NCBI GenBank assembly: GCA_905221605.1
Contig: CAJNDS010002080.1
Span: 917,001 to 981,000 of the forward strand
Reading direction: 5' to 3'
Origin: Symbiodinium natans
Taxonomy: Eukaryota; Sar; Dinophyceae; Suessiales; Symbiodiniaceae
DNA length: 64,000 nt
Every line of letters starts with the position of its first letter. Within the stretch, counting starts at the first letter, position 1. Positions 48,001 through 59,663 of the stretch are shown one piece after another. The position numbers were made by a program, and so were the translations under genes. The notes beneath the pieces were generated by a model. It was not told the origin of the DNA. It worked only from the letters and a program-made list of their open reading frames with translations, and did not search any database.

Positions 48001-51000
48001 TTAGAGTCTTAGAGCACCGAGGAGCAATTATGCACAACAAGGCCCACAAAGCAAAGTGGAGCCTGTTCAGTCTGGAGCCAGTCAAAGACTTGTTCTTAGA
48101 AACAGGAGCTACGAGACAGCTGCGAGACTGCAAGCAGAGATTCTGCACAAGGCCGACTTTCTCGATGTCAATCTCCATGCCCATATCGCCACCTGAACCA
48201 CACGCGGAGAGGATGCAGAAGAGGTAAGAAGCATCATTTGCCACTGCTTAAGGGCTCGGCGGGCAACCATGACTCCATCAGTCGCTGCGACAATCTCGTC
48301 GATGTTGTTGATACCTTCCTGGTTCTCGATCTTCCTGAGGACGTTGGCAGATGGCGGGAGGCTGGACAAGATCTGGGTCCGAGACCGGCTCCTCTACAGC
48401 TACAAGTACATACATATATATATATATATATTATATAGGTGTAGCTATATGTATATAGTATATGTGACAATATATACATACATATATATATATATATCTC
48501 TCTCTCTGTGTGTGTTTGAAAAAACTTATGTATATATATATATATATGAATATATATCCTCTTACATACAGACATAGAAATACGCCAGAGGAAGTACCCA
48601 GGCCGAGGGTCGAAATGATCTTCATGGAGCGACCCCGCATTCCCAAGGTGTCTCGGATCAGCTTCAAGTCCTTTGCATCCTGAGGATTTACACTGCCAGG
48701 CACACCCCATCACGGACTCCGACAAGAGCTGTTAATTCTTAGTTCTGCTCTTGAATGTGTTCGATGTTCTTCCCTTCTAGCTTCCTCAGGTCCGTATGTC
48801 TCAAGCTTGCTGCTGCTAGCTGCTCGGCATGAGAACTTGTCGTGAAGAAGGCGAATAACCGACGTCATCATCTGACTGCACTCACCACACGCCTCCTCTA
48901 AGTCGAGCAGTACTTAGTGCGGGATCCCTGTTCTCCCCTGTGCTCTGAAGACCTCTCAAGCCGTGCAGTCTCAGCAGAGCTTTCAGCAGAGCTCTTTCAG
49001 CAGAGTTTTGGGGAATCTCAAGCAAGTGATGATGGTCATTGGAGAGATGTCAACGGAAGTGAGGTGATGGATGAGTTCTGACCCGCATTCACGGTGAGCC
49101 GTCCCGTCCCTCACGTGCTTGTTAGGCGGTTGTCCGTTGGGTGATGGATAGAAGCATCAAAGCTTGGCGTTGATCAGCTGCCAACTTGTTCACAGAGGAT
49201 CTCACAGTGCCATGAGCTGCCGAGTAGATTAAGTTCTCATGCCGGATATGCAGCTACCCTACAAGCCGTAGAATCAATGAGGGCGGGGTGCGAGGCTGCT
49301 GCCCGGCGTTCTAGTGCACAGCTTCGTCAAGTATGCTCCGCTGCAAACGGTCAATGACAACTTACAATGTTCATCACTGTCGAAGTGGAGGCACCTGGAC
49401 AAAGCTCGCCGCAATGAAGTCCACACCCTCAGAAATGTGCATAGAAAGGTGCCCTCTGAGCGCGCAAGTTGACTTGTTGACTTTTCTCCTGCCTGCGGAA
49501 TGCCGAACTCAAGCAGGTCCTTCTTGTCTTTCTCCTTCAGTGACAAGCTTGAACAGCAAAATGGGTGCACTTCCGAGAACTTGCTCATGATCAGTGAGGT
49601 CCGAAGTCCTGGCCTGAAGCACCGGTAGGTCAACCTTCACTCCCGGAAGGTTCATGTTTTTCTTCTCGCCAACGGAAATGTCATTCATCACCTCCCAGGC
49701 TTCCGGGTCGAAGGAAACACAAACTCATCCCAGCTCAGGACAAGGCGAGGCTCCGCGAGACTCTGCGATTCGGCTCTAGGCTCTAGCCAAGCCCTGAAAT
49801 ACGGATCTACATCGCTGATGTGTGCCGAACTGTGCCGCCGCGCCTCAGTGATCACGTGGTCACTGCCGCAGCTCTTGACTTTCAAGGAAAGAGAGCCATC
49901 CGCAGCGAGGATGGTCTGTCCTGCAGGCACTTCAGACATCTCACACATGCCACTGCGAACGCCTCTTGACCCTTGTGGTGCTTTGACACGTTGCACCCTA
50001 TGTGAGATATGCTGCTTTCGACCCTAAATCTCGGCCTGGCTTCACAGCCGTTGGGAGTGTTGCATACGACACGGCCAGCGTCTTGTCATCGCCCTGAGGG
50101 CATGGTGCCGTCGAAAAACTAAAAACTACTGCTGTAGCACTCGCCTACCTCGTTTAACTGCCACGGCGATCTCTGGACACTGAAGGAAGGTGGCAGGGAG
50201 GGCATCCAGTTGAGTCTTGGTTCCAAGATGAAAGAAAGGCACTATTTATGACTATGATGAATTGCATGAGGTTTGGATTTGTTGACCTGACGGATGTGCG
50301 TTGCCCTCCCTGCATAGAAAAAGTCACCTTGCACTTCCTGTTGGCTTCTTGCTGTGGTTGCTTGCATATTCTTCTTTAACTGACTTAAAAATGAACTCCC
50401 TCAATTTCCTCAATCCCAAATCCATCCAAATCCCACATCATCAGATGCGCTTCGGCCTTGAAGCTGTAGTCCGTCACCAATTTCAGCTCCTGCCCTTCCT
50501 TGAGGTTAATCTTTCCACCGGCAAGCTCCTCCTGCGAAAATGACTAATGAAGGCATCTTCGGGTCAGCGGCTGCGGCTTGGACTTCGTGGGGTCTACCTT
50601 TAAAGAAGCATAAAGAAGCATCGAGCCACGCATGTCCGTCCTTGAAGAAGCCCGTGCGGATCTCAGGTCCCTGGTTTGCGCAGCTGCAGTAGGTGCTGAG
50701 TGATGCTGCTTTTGCAAGACACGAAGCCCCAAACCCCGCTAAATCCTGAAAACCCAAGCCTAAATCCTCAAAAAATCTTGCCGCCCTGGCCTTGGTATCC
50801 AGTAGAATGCCCACTGGCTTGTCAGGCCGTAGCTTGGAAGCCTTCCAGCACTGCGATCTGTAAAAAAAAGTGATTCCGGCATGGTGAAATATCAAACTCG
50901 CAAGTGATCACCAGTGCAGAAGCACTGCTCGTGCCTCGCGGACCCTGGCGACTGTTTTGCCATGGCCCTGACAAGAATACACCCCAAGACATGAGATTGA

Positions 51001-51448
51001 CACAGCAGTTGTTTGCCATGTGCAACACATGAGACTATTCTACGGCTGAAGGCACCTGTGTTGAGGGAAACGTTCCGACACAGAAACAGAACCGTTGAGG
51101 TGCGCTTGCCTCGTGGTCTCCGTGTGAGAAGTTCAAGCGGGCAATGTTCATGCCCTGATCCTGAGGGATTTTTCTAAGCGCCTAGTAGCATTGCCAGTGC
51201 AAGGCCAACAAACAGGAAAGAAGTCTCGCCATGTCTGACCATTCTCAAGCCACTTTCTGCACATACCACAGCCTTTACAGCAACAACGAACGAGGCACGA
51301 GGCTGACATGTCCCAAAGATGCGGATACATATCTGCTGGCCAACTTGACATGGAGACGACTCTTCAGTGCATCGGGGCTCAATGAGTTTGGTGAGCATGT
51401 CCACTTCCCAGCAGCATGGCCCCATCGTGCAAATGATCTTGCACTTGC
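45075..51448 (-). CDS. Pyruvate kinase, at least 23 exons with mostly GC splice donors
   Basis: Catalyses phosphoenolpyruvate + ADP to pyruvate + ATP, the last step of glycolysis. Exons deduced on the minus strand: 51448-51381, 51160-51110, 50967-50935, 50841-50791, 50670-50632, 50531-50457, 50093-50041, ~49964-49844, 49691-49614, 49534-49493, 49427-49395, 48679-48612, 48334-48261, 48192-48144, 47999-47968, 47865-47786, 46357-46223, 46141-46085, 45980-45960, 45769-45666, 45588-~45550, ~45470-45364, and 45305 to a stop near 45,075. Family landmarks in order: [76 protein letters not shown] with the catalytic Lys and a metal-ligand Glu; VARGDMGMEI with the metal-ligand Asp; [59 protein letters not shown]. 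The initiator Met exon was not found and the C-terminal end is uncertain. One base seems missing near 45,742. Acceptors are nearly all AG before G; about 16 donors are GC, 4 GA and 2 GT. Confidence 0.93.
48411..48560. repeat. TATATACA microsatellite within a pyruvate kinase intron
   Basis: TA-rich microsatellite with a short CTCTCTCTGTGTGTG segment. It lies between the exons at 48679-48612 and 48334-48261, making this one of the longer introns of the gene. Confidence 0.85.
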
Positions 51449-52338
51449 CTGCAGCTAGCTGGCATGAGCAGCGTCTGTTTGGAACATTTCACCAGCAGCC
51501 CTGCTGAGTGGCTTCAGATGTACCGGAGGTTTAGAAGAGTCCTCATCGGAATTTTTAACAAGCTGCGATTGAAGGAGTCGGGCTTTGGAGGCTCCAAAGA
51601 AACCATCGCGGCTCGGGTGGCCGGCTCGTCCAGATTCCTCATAGTGGGTCCATGCCACAAAAATGCCACAAAGCTGCAAGCCCAAACTAATGAAGCTGCA
51701 CCTTTCTTGCGAAGCCCGCATGCTTTCTCCGCACAGCCGCTTGCACAACAACTCGTACAAGCTGAGCAGCATCGCTGATTGCTGATATACCATCATGGCT
51801 GCTCTGCCAGAAAAGGGAATAGGGGGCCGTGATCTGATTACAATGTCTCGCTGCAGCCAGCAATCGGAAACGAAAGCCATCTGGGCTGTTTGTGCAAACA
51901 GTCAACTCACGTTTGGAGACCCCAACAAGCCATTTCCCCCAAGCAATGCAACTCGCTGCAAGCTGCAGTGTGCCACAACTCCTTTTCCGGCTCCTTTCCG
52001 TTGTCTCGCTGAAGCCCAGAAAGTGAGCCGGTGGCGGCCGGTAGTCGCCTGAGTATATGCATCCAACTCACAGGCATTCGCGCACGAAACGCAATCGAAA
52101 CATGCCGCAGCATGCCCAACATAGCTGAAAATGCGACGTCAAGCTCAGATCCAAGCCTCGGAGAATTGTAGCTTCAGAAGGAAACGCTGGCCTCCCAACA
52201 AAGTCTACACACAGAAAATGTGGGCTGCTTGTGTTGAATACTCCAAGCTCGGAATGCGCCTGGCCACTGGCACACAAGCGGCTCAACTTGTGCGCTGAGA
52301 AGCTCGTCAACGCATTCCAAGCCCCCGCGGTCAAAGTT

Positions 52339-55300
52339 TCACGCATAAAAAACTGTCATGAACAGAATCCCAAGTTCCCCCAGCCATCCCAGCAGGATCG
52401 AACAGAGACTCCAAATATGTCTGGCCTTGATGGCAGCCAGGACCCTTGAAGCAGACGGCACGTAGAACTCCTGAAATGCCCAGAGCTTACATCATAGAGT
52501 CCAAGTAGCGTCATCTGTCTGCTTACTGACATGAGTTTGGAACCGAGGGCCTGTACAATCTATCCTAATTCCCTGCTATGAACGAGCAAGTCGGCAAACG
52601 TTACAGCAATTGTCAACTGGCATCATTCTTACGGGCTGTCAAGAGGTTTGTCCCCACAAGCTTGTGCAAGCAGCACCTCCCAGGCGTAGGGAAAGTGGGT
52701 GTCAAAACCTGCAGCTTGTCCATGCCACTTTCAGTATAGACTTCTCGACGAAACATGGTCAGACTGTTCGGGGATACCAGCTCAGCGCTGCGCCGCACAC
52801 TCTCTGGATTGGGCTCTGCAGGTGAAGAAAGCAGCGCTCCTGCCCGACTCCCAAAATATCAAACATCTTCTCTGCATGATTCGTCCTTGCAGCCAACACC
52901 TCTTTACGCCTGTTCTGTGAAGCTTGTGACGATCATCGGGACCCATATGGTTCATAGGTATTGAGGCGTACAATCTATTGTGTGTTTCCTTAGTGGCAGT
53001 TTCCCTGCTTTCGCCGTGAAGGGTTGCAACAGGGATTCACCAGGAAATCTGCGGCAGCTCAGCCCAGTAGACGGCCCTACAAAAGGCAACCCATGCAAAG
53101 CCAATCACCAACGTGACGCCCCGGCCGCCAAACTACTTTGCAACATAGCACAAAACACCAGCAAAATTCACACGAGACCTAACGCAGTATGCCGAAAATA
53201 CTGGGTTTCGGAATTCAATGCATTCTCGAACCCATCTAGAACCCTACCCAGAAGCAAGGTTAAATCCAACTTGGGCGATCGAAGAACAGCTCGAAAGAGC
53301 TGGATGTTTGAGGCTCTGCACTGGACCAAACAAGGCGACGTAATCGATCTTTTGCAGAGCATCACCGGCCAAAACACCGGCAAATTGAAACCCTGCGGCA
53401 GCAGCGGCACGAAAGGCTGTCATCCAAGGCACCTGCAAGAATTAGAGCAAGCATATAGCAACATCCTAACTTTAGGGGTGATGAGCATCAGGACTCGTCG
53501 TTTCTCCTATTCGGCGGAAGGGCAGGCTGGGCCACGGCGGCTTCCCTTTTCCTCCCCACGCCACGCCCTTCCACGCCAAGAGGCCCAACACCGGCTCTTG
53601 GGAGAAAATTTGGAAAACAGAGAATGCCACAATGATCAGAGACAACTTCCAACCCATACTCAGCACATCCTGAACTTGGACAAACTTCGTAGAAGCATGC
53701 CTCATGCCTGTCCCCTTGAATCCTTTCCTGGATTTTGGCCGCAATCTCTGCACCGAAGCCGTTTGTTTGAGGGGCCTGGACGCAGCAGGACACAAGCACT
53801 CTGAGAAAAACAACGCTCCCAGCAGAGTAGCGGGTCAATGACAGCACAGCCCAGCCCATCACCTCATGGGCGACTATCAAACGCCCGGTCTTCTGCACGG
53901 AGGCCTGGCAGACAAGAGTTCGGTTTCTGCAGAACCTCGTTTCGGCTGTGCGACGACAGCAGACAGACCGTAGCTGCTGAAAGCCTCGAACACAGAAGAG
54001 ACCGACACATACAGTAGCAACACACACGGAGACACACACACACACACACACAAAAACTAGGAAGGCAGGATTTGACTGGCGCATCCGGAGGAGCGGGACA
54101 ACCCATGGAACAAAACATCGATCGCTGTAACAACGGTGCCTGCAGCACTGTCCATCACCACTCCAGGCAGCGGGTACTGTGCCGTATCTTCATGCTAATT
54201 TAGCGGTGAACTGGGAAAGCTCCTGTCGACTCTTACTCGTCACTTATTAGACATCAGTGTCGAAACAAGCAATATCAGATTTGTCGAGATGTATCTAGAT
54301 CTGCAACTGCGCCATCTCCGTTCTAGAATGTCTTGCAAGACGGAGAGGCGAAGCCTGCACCGTGTCCACATCCCATGGGATGATGGTCTGCAAGTCAACC
54401 ACCTCGCGCTTCGTCAACTAGACGTCGCACTATCGGTCTCACACACCCAAGTTTCAACTGAGCCCAGCATCAAACATCACTGGAACTTAAAGCTTCTATG
54501 CAAACTCCGGGGAGGGCCTCGCAGGAAATCCCTTCTTTGGCGGCCGTGGCAGCCGCTGCCTGCACTGTGCACCACACACGCACGCACGCAAGACATATAC
54601 GTGCACGTATATGTGCTTCTTGGGCATTGCTGATGAAAGCAACAGGTGCTGCAGCTTCTTGTTGTTTTTGAACCGCGCTGCTTCATACGTCAATGCGGCT
54701 ATCATAAGCATTTCCGCACAGGATCGCCTGCAGCCGGCCAATCTGCGACCCCCATCCGACAAGAGTCACCTGACAAAGCAAAGCTATCTGATGCAGAGAG
54801 AAGCGGACGACCAATACCTGCAATGCTGAACATTACAACACACACAGCAAATGCTGCTTGAAGCAGGCGCAGCATCAAGTGCAGCAAAGCAACATCAGTT
54901 CCTTCCTGCACTACTTCGGCTTGTCCAATGGGGAGCTCGTAGTCCTCGACGGGCACTTGGCCATCAGGTCCTTCATCGCCATAGAAATGCAACGAAGGGG
55001 CCCAAAACGTCACGTGCAGCCTGCAATTCAGAGGAACACTCCCAGCTCGAGCTTTTTAGGACGATGTCACGATGTCAGGTCAGTGGTACAGCTTGATGAG
55101 TGAAGCGAGACGGCGGTCGTCCTAAACGCTACCCAGTAACATTCAGCAACCCTTGAACGGGATCTCCTTGAATCCGCGCTCGATAAAGGACCTTCGGCTC
55201 GAAGAACAAGACCTGGAATGGAAAGATGTCAGGACTGTGATCCGATTCTGGAACCATCTGCACCACAACTGCACCACAAGGTGTGATAGTTCAGGCAAGT

Positions 55301-57446
55301 GTCAGGGTCAGGATCTCGAATAGCCGCAAGCAGCAATCCTTTGGCCTGCTTCGGCCCTCTCGGGATCACGATCTTCAAGCCCGGGCAGTGGGCAAAATAA
55401 GACTCGACCTGAGCTTTTCGCAACTGCCCCAACAGGTCAATGCTGTGCATCATACCCAGAAGTGCATCCGAAGCTAAGCCGTCGACACTCTGGCTGTGGT
55501 ACATACTTCCATGTCCCACTGCAGAGCATGGGGCCCGAATAGTAATGTTTCCGCAACCGCCGCCAGCATTGCGGTATCGATACCTCAGCCATCTCGTGAC
55601 TAAAGACATGTTGCTCGTCCTCGCAAGAAAGCAACTTCACGGCATTCAACGTGCAAGCTAATTAAGCGTGACATTTCAGGGTTCAACTCTTGGGGCCGGA
55701 CTTTGCAATTTCATTGACGATTTGGTCAAAGGCAGGGAAGATGTAATCGGCGAACTGAATCTCTGCAATTGCCTTGTACCCTGCCACGGAGAGACCGACC
55801 GCGAAAGCGGCAATGGCTTGCTCAGCCACTGGTGCGTTGAGAACTCGGTCTTCGCCAAACTTGTCTCTCAGCCCGACGGAGGCACGGAAGACCCCGCCGA
55901 AGGCCACATCTTCACCAAACAGTACGGCATTTTTGTCTGAGCTCAGAGCGATGGACAATGCATCGTTGATTGCCTGAACCATGGTCGTCTCTTTCGTCTC
56001 GCCTCGAGGACTAGGGGGCAGAACTCGGGGAGCAGAGGCAGTTCGCTTTGGATCAACGGCAGGCGCAGGGCCATCAAGCCCTCTGAAAGCATGCATGTTG
56101 AACTCACTGCTGTATTCACGACAGTGCTTTTCAGCATAGGCTGCCTGTTCTTCCAAATGCCAGGGCAGGTCGCTGAAAACATCAGTGAACAACTCCCGCA
56201 GTGGCGGTCTCTTCTTTGCCTCTCCTGCTTTCATTGCCTGGAGCATCTCCTCCCGTGCCGCTGCTTCTGTGGCTTTCGACTTCTCGTCATCCCATACACC
56301 CTTGGATTCCAGAAACTTCTTCCAACGGGGCAGCGGCCCAATGCCTGCCAACTTCTTGACCTCATCCTGATCCTCTTTTCGGTACGCCGATGAATCATCC
56401 GAGGTGGTGTGGTCACCGACCCGGTAGGTCATGAGCTCTAGAAGTATGGGTGTTTTCTCCTCCACGCATTTCTTCCGGGCTGCTTCAGTAGCAATGTACA
56501 CAGCCACCAAGTCGTTCCCGTCGATTCGGACGGTGGGTATGGCCAGAGCTGGTCCACGGGCAGCGATACCATCTCCTTTGTACTGGTCCTCGACCCCCGT
56601 GGAGATGGAGTAGCCATTGTTTCGGCAGATAAAGAGCGTCTGCGCACCATATACGGAAGCAAAGTTCAGACCAGTAAACGCATCCCCCTCAGATGCTGCT
56701 CCGTCACCGAAATAGGCAACGGACACTCGATCCTCCTTACCCAGTTTATAAGCATAGCCTGCACCTGGGGCCTGCGGGATTTGAGTGCCTAAGACAGCAT
56801 GCACAGTCTGCATGTTCTTCTCCAGCATGCAGTAGTGCACCTGCAGGTTCCGTCCCTTGCTCCGATCACCCTCGTTGCCAATGTTCTGGTCGGCAATCTC
56901 CTGTGCTGTCAAACCTCTCCACAAGAAGGCACCGAGCTCCCGATACTGAGGCCAAATCATGTCCTGAGGCTTCAGAGCCGCGGCCGTGCCCACACTGGTT
57001 GCTTCTTCTCCATAGTTTGTGCAGTAGAAGCTTATCCGCCCTTGTCGCTGCATGGTCATCAACACATCATCATAGACCTTGGACTTGATCATCATCCGCA
57101 TCATTTCAACCCCCTCTTCCAAGGAGAACGGAAGCTCAACTCCTGGATCTAGTTCTCCCGCGGGATTGAGAACTCGAAATACAGGAAAGGTGCTTTCAGA
57201 CCCGTCTTTGAAATCCAGGTTCTTGCTGAAGCTGGTAGAGCGAACACCTCTCCATAGCTGGTCCGTGGAAAAGCAGCGGACAGCAAGCTGACTCCTCAGC
57301 CCCGCAACAAAATTGGTACCGCAACGCCGCTGCACGCAGGACCTCCAAATCGAGGTAGCTGGTCTGCGCATGGCATGCAACAAAACTGGATTGGTCCACG
57401 GTCCACTGTTGTTCAAACTATCCTGGTCTACCTTGAAGGTGTTCAC
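52339..57446 (-). CDS. Fused branched-chain 2-oxo acid dehydrogenase E1 alpha-beta, mitochondrial
   Basis: E1 of the mitochondrial branched-chain 2-oxo acid dehydrogenase complex (thiamine-diphosphate-dependent decarboxylation in Val/Leu/Ile breakdown), normally two proteins, here one chain. Exon 1 (57446-55702) holds all of E1-alpha and the start of E1-beta in one frame. Residues 1-60 are Arg/Ser-rich and targeting-like (Met26 at 57,371 is an alternative start). [16 protein letters not shown] is near 134-149, the ThDP motif runs from GDG (247-249) to NN (276-277), [12 protein letters not shown] is near 345-356, a Pro-rich linker spans about 455-487, and E1-beta starts near 488 ([12 protein letters not shown]). 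Further exons: 55583-55487, 55408-55304, 55212-55167, 54970-54891, 54769-54728, 54559-54518, 54402-54355, 53904-53863, 53775-53728, 52839-52794, 52708-52677, and 52470 to a stop at 52,339. They encode [61 protein letters not shown] and [15 protein letters not shown]. Donors are 4 GT, 5 GC and 3 GA; all acceptors are AG before G. The total is about 806 residues, or 834 if the final frame is read through. Confidence 0.93.
54017..54053. repeat. CA microsatellite in an E1-beta intron
   Basis: ACACACACA run between the exons at 54402-54355 and 53904-53863. Confidence 0.85.
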
Positions 57447-58206
57447 GAAAACTCCTGCTGATCATCATCTACAGAGTATACAGCATCGCCCTACTGTCAA
57501 CATGTTCAGTCCGGTTCTAAGCTGTGGAGCAGTAAGCTCGCTTTAGCGAAGAGAGAAGACTTTTCTGGCATAGCTATCACAGACACCTCAGCCACATTCC
57601 CCGACAACGATTGAACTGTCTGCACTGCAAGCACATGGCCACATCCTTTCTGGCATTGTGGAGCTTTACTCCGTCACTGCTCAAGGCCGCACTGTCTTGC
57701 GCTGAGAGGTGAAAAACACTGCCAGGATAGATCCACCGCACGATCAGTCTTAAGTGGGCCAGCAGATGGAAAGCACGTTCAATCTAGCATACCGTACTTT
57801 ACAACACATTGCTCTTTTGCATGTTTTTTTGCTGTGTTCGTGGACTGAGGGGCCCTGAGGGGCCCGATTAATTCAGGCACACTCGGAACGGCAGGCTGAC
57901 AGCTTTCATGCTCCAGCAAGCGCAGCAAGATGGAGGGGCCTTGCTACAAGAACCTGATCTCCCGCTCATGAAGCGCAGTGCCTGAGGTTTGTAGTGCAAT
58001 GCTTGCGGGGCCACATGTGGAGACCGTGTTTCTTTACGTTCTTAGCATTGCGCCTGCCTTGTCATGCAAAAATCTCTCAGTCATAGCATGCATTCTGGCA
58101 TAAGCTCTCCGCACTGTGAACGCGCATACGAACCCCAAGCGGCGCAGCTGACAGTCACACTGTCCCACACCTGCAATATGCTCACGCGATCTCACGAGAA
58201 TCTGAT
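57447..58206. other. Spacer between histone H2A and the fused dehydrogenase
   Basis: About 0.75 kb without coding signal. It must hold the 5' end of the dehydrogenase transcript and the end of H2A. I saw no TATA-like promoter and no recognisable copy of the dinoflagellate spliced-leader sequence. Confidence 0.5.
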
Positions 58207-59613
58207 TCATGCTCTCTGTTTGAAGCTGATTAGTGTCTGGCTGGGACGTAATGTGCACAGTGTAGAGCTAACTCGAAGCAGTCTCTGAAGCAGGCCGAGC
58301 GCACTAGCGGTCTTCAGTACTCCTGGGAGTGGGAGCCTGCGCTGACGCCTGCCCAGAAGGGTATTTGACAGGTGCCCTATGACGCTACAAACATACTTCG
58401 CCCCAAAAGTGCAAGCGATGCAGGCTGGACTCTGCGATCGGCCTTTGGCACTTGTCTTTTGAGGCATGAGCACGGTGTGGATGTTGGGGATGACCTGGTC
58501 CAGAAGGCAACCCTGGGTCCTCTGTCCAAGGGCATCTCTCCAAGGCACTTGAGGCACCAACTCCACCAGATTTGATGGTCACATTGGCCATGTACTTGTT
58601 CAACTCCTGGCACCGTGCTCGAGGCTTCCGAAAGACGAATGCATATGCATGCGGCTGCTGTGCTTGTCTCGTGCCGTGCTGCCTCATCATTGCGGATCGC
58701 CAGCTGGATGTTGCGCGGTAGGATGCGTTGCTTCTTCTGCTCCTCACAGCCCGAGAATCAGCCGTCAGGGAGGCCGTGGAAAGGCTGAAACCAACTCAAG
58801 CACTTCAGACAGCTGCAGGCCTTGGCGGAGTTGCCTGCCAGCTCCAGGATCTCTGCAACGACGTACTCCATGACGCCTGTGAGGTAAATTGACCTGCAGT
58901 CCAGCTGAAGCGAGCGTCTGTACGTGCGCGGGCAAATGCGTGAGCACATGAAGGTCATGAAGAGTTTGGGTCCGCCAGTGTAAGCGGCCGACGCATCTTG
59001 TGAAACACCTTGGAAGCATGAATCCAAGAAATATCCGGCGTGACTTTGCTTACCACTACTGAGGGTCAAACATCAGCAAAATTCTGTGAGGACTGAGGAC
59101 CGCTTCTTGAGGGAGTGCACATTAACCAGCTGTATGGACGTGCCTTCCCCCATAGTGCCACTTAGGAACGACCGTATCCACTCTCCTTGAGCAGATTTCT
59201 GACTTTGGCAACGGGAAAGCCTGGCAACGGCAACACATGACAATGAACCCCAGCCGCGGGAAGGTTGAGGAATCATATATGATGTCCATGAACTGAGCGT
59301 GACCTCACTGCATGACAGCTCATAAAATGCCAGGAAAGCAAATGCCCGCTTTGTACTCTGTCCGGACAGGTGCCTCGGCACGATCCGCACTCGAGAAAGA
59401 TGTAAGCGTGTGAGAAGTCAGAAGAGGCATCTTGATTAAGCCTCCTTCTCCTGCTCTGCCTGGCCTTCTTGCCCTTGGAGGCATCTTTCTTGATCGGCTT
59501 CGCTTTGCTCTTGCCCCGGGCCTTGCGCCCGGAAGACTTGGGCGCAGCCTGCACAACAGAACAGCATGGGCAGAGTACAGGTGTTGCGGTTGTTGTTGCT
59601 GCTATTTTTGCTT

Positions 59614-59663
<50 letters not shown>

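Noticed and set aside
53244-53438. A further E1-beta exon reading [20 protein letters not shown]
   Set aside because: The E1-beta chain is continuous without it: the exon at 53775-53728 joins directly to 52839-52794 (KIQ then ERCFLHLQ); the stretch has no counterpart in the family and is probably intronic.
52980-53804. 274-codon plus-strand frame, the longest plus-strand frame in the gene region
   Set aside because: It lies antisense to an E1-beta exon (53775-53728) and the following intron of the fused dehydrogenase, shows no family motif and has the composition of a chance frame.
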